A stretch of 16,756 nucleotides of DNA from JAVBRU01 sp031547595 (GTDB lineage: Bacteria; Bacillota; Clostridia; Christensenellales; Aristaeellaceae), in assembly GCA_031547595.1 (NCBI GenBank), contig JAVBRU010000026.1, forward strand, positions 1 to 16,756, written 5' to 3'. Below the pieces are notes generated by a model. It made no database searches, was not told where the DNA came from, and saw nothing but the letters and a program-made list of their open reading frames with translations. Below are positions 6,129 through 12,541 of the stretch, one piece after another. A program made the position numbers and the translations under genes. Numbering within the stretch: the first letter of the stretch is position 1; the number at the start of each line of letters is the position of its first letter.

Positions 6129-8321
6129 TCAATCGCCCCCCTTCAAAACAAGAAAGCCTTGTGCCGAGAGGTTGTGGCCGTCCAGCACGCCGTCCGTCAG
6201 GCCATAGTTGACATACACGCGCGTGCCATCAGCAAACGTAGTGCAGCGGAGCATACCGTCGATCACATGCCCGGTGATGGGTTGGCCGCACACCCAAGGG
6301 CATGCATCGATAAAGCGCTGGTAAAGCGATTGAATGGCCTGCCCGTGCACAGCAAACTCCGTGCTTAAAAGATGCTCGTACCGGGTGTCCCGAAGCTCGC
6401 TGGAGCTGAGGCCGGTCACGGCGTAGCTGGGCATCGTGCCTGTTTCCAGCAATCGCAGGAAGAGCTCCTCCGGCTGTTCGGACAGGTTATACGCCGGGGC
6501 GTACAGCGGCAGCAGCCCGTGCAGCGCAATCTGCAAAAATGGCACATCCGTGCTGCACACGTCAAACCCACTGTCCGTCATCGGGATGTCCGTCACCTCG
6601 TCCACATAGGGCAGTAGATACCCCGCGCCATAGGCGGTGGACACGCGGCCGGCGTTCGCCCGCAGCACATTCGCGGTTTCGCCCCACAAAAGGGCGCTGA
6701 CCTCGCGGGAAGTATAGCTGCCCGGCCGGAAATCGCTATACACCATTTCCCCCAGGCTTTGCACAGACACGCCCTCAAACGGCGCGTTTTTGATAAAGGA
6801 AGCGGCAACCTGCGGCACTTTATCCGGCCGCAGCAGATAGTACGCGGCAATCTTTTCGTTCTTCTGGTAGGTGCTCACCTGATAGGTGTACTGCAGCGCG
6901 GTTTCGCCCACGATGCTCTGCACGGCGGAGCCCATGGCGGTGTAGCGCAGGCTGGTCTTGTAAAAACGCAGGAAGTCCACATCATACCAGGTGACAATCC
7001 CGTGCTGCGCTGCGTATTGCTCCAGCGCTTTCAGGCCGCTCGCTCCGCCGAGGCTGCCCTCGGGCTTGGCGGCATCGGGCACGGAATCCTGCAGCCCGCC
7101 GCTGTTCCAGCCCAGGTACTTCAGGCTCAATTGATCAACACCCGCGGAATCCAGCGTTTCCAGGATTTCTTTTGCTTTCTGGAAGGTCGTCATGGGCAGC
7201 AGATCCGTCACGATGATGCCCAGCACAGAGCGCTCTTTTTTGATCGCACCATAAAAATTCAGCCGCAGGGTGGGCGTCGCTTCAGCGCGGGGCACCAGCC
7301 CCTTTGCCAGCAAATAATCGCCATACGCATGCGCCATACCCACATACCCGGCACTGTCGCCGGAGAGAAAGCGGTAGGTCACGCGGATGTCCTGCGCGTT
7401 GTTGGCGGTGCTACTGATCATGGTGACATCCTTGGCGTACCAGGATTGATCCGCCAGCACCATTTTATCGGTGGAGCGGTAGGTAAACTCGAAATACGCC
7501 GCGCTGTATACGGTGCTGCTGCCGCTGGGCTTGCCATACACCGTGGCAAGGGCGGAGCCTTCATCCGCAATGGCCAACAGCGCGTTTTCTCCGTTTTGGA
7601 TGCCGCACACCGGCAGCCCCGCCGTATAGGCCCTGCGTTTTTTCTGGGTGGTGGTGAGGGCGTCGTCATTGCCATACAGCGCTTCGCGGTATACACTCAT
7701 TCCCTTTCGCCAGCCGTTAAAATCAATCAGCGCGCCGGAGCCATCCGGAACCAGCAGATAGCCTTCATCTCCCGGCGCACCGGCAAAGAAGTGGGGCAAC
7801 ACTGCCACCGCCTGCACATACACATCGCCGTACTCTTCAATCTTTGTGAAAAGCACCTCCACATTCAGCCCGTCCGCGCACAATGTGTAGCGCACGGGGA
7901 TGCGGTAGCTGTCCTTCTCGCGCGGGAAATCGTAAATCACCTCAAACCCGCCGTCTACCAGCGTGACGGTGGTGCCCTTCTCCCCAACGCTGCTTACCTG
8001 GCTGTTGGCGTTATAAATGGCCTTGGTGCCTTTATCCACCGAGGTGACCAGTAGCTGCGAGCCGATGGTCATGCGCATCTTTTTATCGGAGGACTCCGCC
8101 CAATCCAAAGGGCTGGAAGGGTACACCGCGCCGCTTTTGCCATCCAGCACATAAAACTGCAGTGTATCGCCCTTTTGGTAGTTAAGATACAGCTGATAAG
8201 CATCGTTTTGCGCAACCAGCTCAAAACCGGAGGTGTTTTGAAATTCGTCTGCCAGTGCGGGCAAAAGCACGGCGCAAAGCAACAGTGCTATACAGGCTAA
8301 AGTGATCTTTCGCATCTGCAT
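6129..8321 (-). CDS. Secreted DUF5696-family protein, putative carbohydrate-active TIM barrel
   Basis: 730 residues from the ATG at 8321, which overlaps the upstream stop as TGATG. An ATG at 8315 is about equally good, being nine nt after a G-tract. The signal peptide (about 1-24) ends LLPALA, with no lipobox. Residues 30-340 are mostly beta-strand and carry LLVPDGSGALIDFNGW (189-204) and YREALYGNDD (211-220), which I recognise as typical of DUF5696. From about 350, LRLNFYGAI, LKYLGWNSGGLQDS (400-413) and IVTWYDVDFLRFY suggest a TIM barrel, as in GH-type enzymes. D and E residues in these blocks are candidate catalytic groups, but none is established. It lies between the YIP1 gene and importer 2. 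An extracellular glycan-processing role is inferred. Confidence 0.78.
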   Translation of the reverse strand: MQMRKITLACIALLLCAVLLPALADEFQNTSGFELVAQNDAYQLYLNYQKGDTLQFYVLDGKSGAVYPSSPLDWAESSDKKMRMTIGSQLLVTSVDKGTKAIYNANSQVSSVGEKGTTVTLVDGGFEVIYDFPREKDSYRIPVRYTLCADGLNVEVLFTKIEEYGDVYVQAVAVLPHFFAGAPGDEGYLLVPDGSGALIDFNGWRKGMSVYREALYGNDDALTTTQKKRRAYTAGLPVCGIQNGENALLAIADEGSALATVYGKPSGSSTVYSAAYFEFTYRSTDKMVLADQSWYAKDVTMISSTANNAQDIRVTYRFLSGDSAGYVGMAHAYGDYLLAKGLVPRAEATPTLRLNFYGAIKKERSVLGIIVTDLLPMTTFQKAKEILETLDSAGVDQLSLKYLGWNSGGLQDSVPDAAKPEGSLGGASGLKALEQYAAQHGIVTWYDVDFLRFYKTSLRYTAMGSAVQSIVGETALQYTYQVSTYQKNEKIAAYYLLRPDKVPQVAASFIKNAPFEGVSVQSLGEMVYSDFRPGSYTSREVSALLWGETANVLRANAGRVSTAYGAGYLLPYVDEVTDIPMTDSGFDVCSTDVPFLQIALHGLLPLYAPAYNLSEQPEELFLRLLETGTMPSYAVTGLSSSELRDTRYEHLLSTEFAVHGQAIQSLYQRFIDACPWVCGQPITGHVIDGMLRCTTFADGTRVYVNYGLTDGVLDGHNLSAQGFLVLKGGD

Positions 8322-9031
8322 CAGCCCCCCCTTATCCGCTGCAGCGTTTCTTTGTACACCGTAGAGAGGAAGGTGCCAAGCTGCTGAAACATGCTGAGCA
8401 TCAGGATCATCAAAAAGATCATCGCCGCGATGCCGCACACTGTGAGGAGCATGCTGATCACCGTCTTTTTGAAGGTGTACTGTTGGATGATCATATTGGA
8501 GATGAACAGCATCAGCACAGTAAGCAGCAGCGTGCCCACCTCCAGCACCGTCAAAAAAGCGCCTTCGTCCACGATGAAGCCGTTGCTGAGAATCGCGCCC
8601 AGGAACAGCCGCAGCACCACCGGGAAAAAGCTGTACGCCGTGCACACCCAGATCTCGCGGAACTTGCCCTCGCCGTCCATCAAAGTGCAGATCGCCCAGT
8701 TGGTAACGCACCACAAAAGCGCGGGCATGGCGCTGGCCATGAACTGCAGCCAGAGGTTCAGGTTTTCTGCGCGGTTGTAGTTAAACAGATAGCCCGTGTT
8801 GAGGTAGTTGAATATCTGGCCAATGAATAGCAGCAGGAAGATGCCGTTGGCCACGGGCACGGACAGGCCCTCGCCCTCGTATTTGAGCTGCTGGAAGGTC
8901 TTCACCGGGTGCATCAGCGCCATGAAGGGATAGGCCAGCGCCCGCGATTGCCAGGGCGTGCGCGGGATGCCGGCTGCCTTTTTTTCTTTTTGATGTTGAC
9001 GGGTCAACCGGATGATGCGGGAAAGCGTCAT
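8321..9031 (-). CDS. YIP1-family multi-pass membrane protein
   Basis: 236 residues from the ATG at 9031, which sits seven nt after GGGAGG (9044-9039). The frame extends to a TTG at 9055, but that start has no ribosome binding site. Five membrane segments are predicted at about 57-80, 93-116, 126-149, 158-182 and 191-214, with a basic cytoplasmic N-terminus (RQHQKEKKAAG). Features typical of the YIP1 domain are HPVKTFQQLK (41-50) near the start and DGEGKFREIW through YSFFPVVLR between segments 2 and 3. Bacterial YIP1 proteins have no established biochemical role. The stop overlaps the start of the DUF5696 gene, and the NHL/TPR gene ends 33 nt upstream, so the three are probably made together. 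Confidence 0.85.
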   Translation of the reverse strand: MTLSRIIRLTRQHQKEKKAAGIPRTPWQSRALAYPFMALMHPVKTFQQLKYEGEGLSVPVANGIFLLLFIGQIFNYLNTGYLFNYNRAENLNLWLQFMASAMPALLWCVTNWAICTLMDGEGKFREIWVCTAYSFFPVVLRLFLGAILSNGFIVDEGAFLTVLEVGTLLLTVLMLFISNMIIQQYTFKKTVISMLLTVCGIAAMIFLMILMLSMFQQLGTFLSTVYKETLQRIRGG

Positions 9032-9064
9032 GCCCTTTCCTCCCTTCTTCGCCAAATGAATGCG

Positions 9065-10579
9065 TTAATGGAATATAATCCGGGTGCGCTTCCTGTCCAT
9101 GCCCCAATGGCGCAACAGCTTTTTAAGCAGCCAGCCAAGCAGCACCAGCGCCGCAATCACCGTCGCGGCAATCCACAGGAAGTTCTTTTGCAGATACGCC
9201 TTGCGGTATTGGTTGAAAGCCAGGGAATAGCCGTCCCTGTCCTGCCCTAGCTTCAGATACTTGAGTGCATTCTCATAATCCCGGCATTCCAGATAATACT
9301 TGCCAATCGCGCGGTAAGCCATGTAGTTGCCGGCATCAATCAACAGCACTTCCTCCCACAGGGGCAGCGCCTGGGCATACAGCCCTTCGCCGGTGAGCGC
9401 CGTGGCCGCCAGCACCGTTTTGGCATACGCAGTGGGGGCAAAGAAGGTCAGGTTGTTCTTTTGCTCGTCCAGCACCACATAGCTGCCGTTAAACAGCTCG
9501 ATGGCCGAGGGCGTGGTGAAGGTGCCCTTCTGGCTGCCGATACCGCCAAACACAAACAGCGGATTGCTGTCAAGGTCGTACAGGAACACGCGCCCGCGCT
9601 CCCTGTCCAGCGCGGCGAATACCCCGGCGCTGTTTACATGAATGTCCACAAAAATGGTATCGACCAATTGGGTTTTGATGGTGGCGTACTCCACATCGCC
9701 ATAGATACTTTTCTCGTACACCGCACCGGCGGAGGCCAGAAAATCCCGCTCGTTATACCGCAGCACATTGACGCCCAGCGGGTTGAGGCGCTGGATTTTG
9801 CCCTTCGCGCGCTCGTTGGCGGTGGCGGAGCCGTTGGTGACGGTGAACACAAAATCGTCGGGATCCATAAACAGGTTGTTGATCTCCAGCGGCACAAACC
9901 GCGCCATGCCCTGCGCCTGCTCCTGAGACAGCAGCTTTTTCCATGCCTTCATCACCACCACCGACAGCGTGACCGTCACGCGGTTGCCGCCGTAAAAGCC
10001 CACAAACGCGCCGTTCTGGTCGTAGCACAGCAAGCCCTGATACACGCCCTCGCCCAGCACATAGATATAGCCCGAGCCATCCGCCGCCACCTTGGCGGGG
10101 CGAAAGGCCGTGGTAGCAGGGATGGCGTCTGTCACCGGCCGCTCTAGCACCAGACTGACGTTGCCGGATAAATCGCACACCAGCACCCGCGCGTTCTCGG
10201 TATCGGCGATGTACATCACATCGTCCCGGATATACATGCCCTTGGGGGTATTGAGGGTAGTGGACGCGCCGTTTAATGTAAAGCTGCTCAGCACCCGCTC
10301 CACCTCAAGCGCCTCATTCAAGGCCACAATGCGGTGGTTGCCGCTGTCCACGATATACAAAGTATCCTGATAGACAAACAAATCACGCGCGGCGTTCAGC
10401 GCAGTGGTGCCCGCATCCTCCAGGAAGAACACCTGCTGGCACACAAACCCGGCAGGCGCGGGGATGGAGCGCCCCCACACGTCATAAGTGTAGCCGGAGT
10501 ATGGCATTTCAGAGCTGGCGGCCGCGCAGGAGCAAACCGTCAACAACAGCATCAGTATGCATAACACGCGTTTGAACAT
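9065..10579 (-). CDS. NHL-repeat/TPR protein with signal sequence and C-terminal membrane anchor
   Basis: 504 residues, ATG seven nt after AGGAGG. The N-terminal signal (MFKRVLCILMLLLTVCSC) may include a weak lipobox at VCSC. Residues about 50-385 form a beta-propeller with NHL-type repeats: ARDLFVYQDTLYIVDSGNHR, PKGMYIRDDVMYIADTENAR, AKVAADGSGYIYVLGEG and GSYVVLDEQKNNLTF. Residues about 399-466 are TPR-like (ALPLWEEVLLIDAGNYMAYR, YLECRDYENALKYLKLG). A membrane segment follows at about 467-486, then a short basic tail (KKLLRHWGMDRKRTR), so the propeller faces outside and the tail inside. It probably serves as a binding or assembly scaffold; no catalytic function can be assigned. It lies between the permease pair of importer 1 and the YIP1 gene. 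Confidence 0.85.
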   Translation of the reverse strand: MFKRVLCILMLLLTVCSCAAASSEMPYSGYTYDVWGRSIPAPAGFVCQQVFFLEDAGTTALNAARDLFVYQDTLYIVDSGNHRIVALNEALEVERVLSSFTLNGASTTLNTPKGMYIRDDVMYIADTENARVLVCDLSGNVSLVLERPVTDAIPATTAFRPAKVAADGSGYIYVLGEGVYQGLLCYDQNGAFVGFYGGNRVTVTLSVVVMKAWKKLLSQEQAQGMARFVPLEINNLFMDPDDFVFTVTNGSATANERAKGKIQRLNPLGVNVLRYNERDFLASAGAVYEKSIYGDVEYATIKTQLVDTIFVDIHVNSAGVFAALDRERGRVFLYDLDSNPLFVFGGIGSQKGTFTTPSAIELFNGSYVVLDEQKNNLTFFAPTAYAKTVLAATALTGEGLYAQALPLWEEVLLIDAGNYMAYRAIGKYYLECRDYENALKYLKLGQDRDGYSLAFNQYRKAYLQKNFLWIAATVIAALVLLGWLLKKLLRHWGMDRKRTRIIFH

Positions 10580-10598
10580 GCGCAGCCTCCTTTTCTTC

Positions 10599-11450
10599 TT
10601 ACTTAATGCCCGAGGTGGACATCGTCTCCATCACTGCGCCCTGGGTGAACAGGAACATCAGCACCGGCGGAATCATCAGCACCATCGCAATGGCAGAGGC
10701 CGCGCCCGCGCGGGATAACCCTGCCGAGGCCACTTGCCGAAGCGCCATTGGCAGCGGCTTCATGATTTCGGAAAACACAAACTGCGGCGAGCCGGACTGG
10801 TTCCAGAGATTCTGGAAGGTAAACAGCGCCAGCGTCAGCCAGGCGGGCTTGGTAATGGGCATCACGATGGCCCAGAAGGTGTATAGCTCGCTCGCGCCGT
10901 CAATGCGCGCGGCCTCCAGCAGCGGGTCTGGCACAAACACCAGCATGAACTGCCGCATCAAGAATACACTCATCGAGCCGGAGAGCACCGGCACTACCTG
11001 CGCCCAATAGGTATTGAGCAGGCCAAGCCTGGAAATCACGATGTACTGCGGGATTTGCGTGGCCTCTGGCCGAAACAGCATCACCCACACCACAAAGTTA
11101 AAAAGCAGCGTCTTACCTGTAAACTGGTGCTTGGCCAACGGATACGCCGCCAGTGCGCCAAGCAAAATGCCCGCCAGCGTGCCAGCGCCAGTGATCAGCA
11201 CGCTGTTGAACAAATAGCGCTCAAAGGGGACACGATTGCTGGCCACCACGCGCATCATGGACGAGAAATTATCCAGCGTAGGGTTTTTGACAAAAAAGCG
11301 CGGCGGATAGAGAAACAGCTCCGTCAGCGGCTTGAACGCGCTGCTGATGGCGTAAACCACGGGGATCACCATGGCGATGCCGCAAAGCATCAAAAAAACC
11401 GTCATGGCGATGTTGCCGCCCACCGAGCGATTGACCTTCTTGGAACGCAT
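10599..11450 (-). CDS. Carbohydrate ABC transporter permease, MalG type (importer 1)
   Basis: 283 residues, ATG five nt after AGGAGGG. It shows the MalG-type pattern: a first membrane segment with IPVVYAISSAFKP, then the external LDNFSSMM region, about six membrane segments, and an EAA loop LLEAARIDGASELYTFWAI followed by VMPITKP. The C-terminus ends MSTSGIK, like the TxGIK ending of many CUT1 subunits. Its partner is the gene ending at 11628. The two would be 15 nt apart without the inserted element between them, matching the 14-19 nt gaps at four other junctions of this operon. Confidence 0.93.
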   Translation of the reverse strand: MRSKKVNRSVGGNIAMTVFLMLCGIAMVIPVVYAISSAFKPLTELFLYPPRFFVKNPTLDNFSSMMRVVASNRVPFERYLFNSVLITGAGTLAGILLGALAAYPLAKHQFTGKTLLFNFVVWVMLFRPEATQIPQYIVISRLGLLNTYWAQVVPVLSGSMSVFLMRQFMLVFVPDPLLEAARIDGASELYTFWAIVMPITKPAWLTLALFTFQNLWNQSGSPQFVFSEIMKPLPMALRQVASAGLSRAGAASAIAMVLMIPPVLMFLFTQGAVMETMSTSGIK

Positions 11451-11468
11451 GGCTTCCCTCCTTTCCTA

Positions 11469-11628
11469 GGGTGTGTTTCAAAAGTCAGGGACGTGCAGCT
11501 TCGAGGGGATAAAGCGTCAGTTTAAGGCGGAAAACCGCCGGAATAGCACCGCTATTTCAAGGTTTGACAACGCAGAAATGGTGCTTTTACACCCCGAAGA
11601 TACATGTTAAGAGTTTTGAAACACGCCC
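11469..11628. mobile_element. MITE-like element, 160 bp, flanked by TA, inserted at a stop codon
   Basis: The ends are inverted repeats. Including the flanking TA, the left end reads TAGGGTGTGTTTCAAAAGTC (from 11467) and the right end on the other strand reads TAGGGCGTGTTTCAAAACTC (from 11630), two mismatches in 20. Looser complementarity continues to a shared CTTCG block and AAAGC at about 48 bp. The TA at 11467-11468 and 11629-11630 is the expected target duplication of IS630/Tc1-mariner-type elements. The interior has small stems (GGCGG 11526-11530 with CCGCC 11535-11539; AATAGC 11542-11547 with GCTATT 11551-11556) and no ORF. It fills the gap between two permease genes. Confidence 0.72.
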
Positions 11629-12527
11629 TAATCAGTACCCCATTTGGCTAAAGAACGGTTGATGATATACCAGCTGAGCAGCATCATCCCAAACAGCACC
11701 ACCTGGATAGAGCAGGCATAGCCCATCTCAAAGCGCGTATAGCCATAATCGTTGATGTGTAAAAGGATGGTGTGCGTGCAGTAATCCGTGCTGGGGTAGC
11801 CCGTCAGCTCGGCCGCCTGATAGCCAATGGCAAAGGCATCGGATATGGCGTACACCGCGCCCAGCAGCAGCTGCGGTTTCATCTGCGGCAAGGAAATAAA
11901 CCAAAGCTCCTGCCAACGGTTCTTGATGCCGTCAATTGCGCCGGCCTCAAACAAATCCCTGTCCAGCGCCTGCAGACCCGCGATGAAGGCCAGAAAGCCC
12001 GTGCCCGCGCTCATCCACATGATGACCAGAACGACGATGTACATAGCATAGCGGCTGTCCGTCAGCCACGGAATCGCCTCTTGCAAAATGCCCATGCGCA
12101 TCAGGAAACCATTGGTCAGGCCGTAGGCATCGCCCGCGAAAATGAACTTCCAGATGTAATAGATATTGCCTGCCAGTGCGGGCATATAGAACATCAGCGT
12201 CAATCCGGTGCGAAAGCGGCGGGGCAGTTCGTTGATGCCCCAGGCAAACAGGAAGCTGAGCAGGAAGCCTGCAGGCCCTGTGATAATGGCCAGCAGCAAC
12301 GTGTTTTTGACCGCGATCAGGAAAATATCGTCCTCCCACAGCAGGCGCACATAATTGAGCACACCGATGAACTGCGGGGTCTCCAGCATGTTAAAATTGG
12401 TGAAGCTGAGCACGATGGAGGATATGAAGGGAATGACCGTGAACACAAAGAACAGCGTAAACCAGGGCAGAATAAACCAATAGCTGCCGCGTTTCCAGCC
12501 GCTGCCGCGCTGCGCCATTGCCCGCAT
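11628..12527 (-). CDS. Carbohydrate ABC transporter permease, MalF/UgpA/LplB type (importer 1)
   Basis: 299 residues from the ATG at 12527, six nt after GGGAGGG (12540-12534). An ATG at 12542 overlapping the upstream stop as TGATG would add five residues but has a poor ribosome binding site. A basic N-terminus (RGSGWKRGSYW) is followed by about six membrane segments, the first being FILPWFTLFFVFTVIPFISS. The EAA loop reads LFEAGAIDGIKNRWQELWFI, then SLPQMKP; a Gly replaces the usual second Ala, a common variant. The TAG stop coincides with the edge of the MITE-like insertion, which has recreated it. It follows the 939-residue binding protein by 14 nt. Confidence 0.92.
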   Translation of the reverse strand: MRAMAQRGSGWKRGSYWFILPWFTLFFVFTVIPFISSIVLSFTNFNMLETPQFIGVLNYVRLLWEDDIFLIAVKNTLLLAIITGPAGFLLSFLFAWGINELPRRFRTGLTLMFYMPALAGNIYYIWKFIFAGDAYGLTNGFLMRMGILQEAIPWLTDSRYAMYIVVLVIMWMSAGTGFLAFIAGLQALDRDLFEAGAIDGIKNRWQELWFISLPQMKPQLLLGAVYAISDAFAIGYQAAELTGYPSTDYCTHTILLHINDYGYTRFEMGYACSIQVVLFGMMLLSWYIINRSLAKWGTD

Positions 12528-12541
12528 GTTCATCCCTCCCA

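Noticed and set aside
6759..8054. 431-residue open frame on the plus strand opposite the DUF5696 gene
   Set aside because: Same antisense pattern, with no motif or start signal.
8322..8714. 131-residue upstream extension of the DUF5696 frame
   Set aside because: It overlaps the YIP1 gene in another frame, is not protein-like, and would bury the signal peptide.
11467..11630. Reading the fold-back region as an ordinary terminator between two permease genes
   Set aside because: The 20-bp matched ends, flanking TA pair and clean reconstruction of a 15-nt gap fit an insertion; there is no U-tract after a single compact stem.
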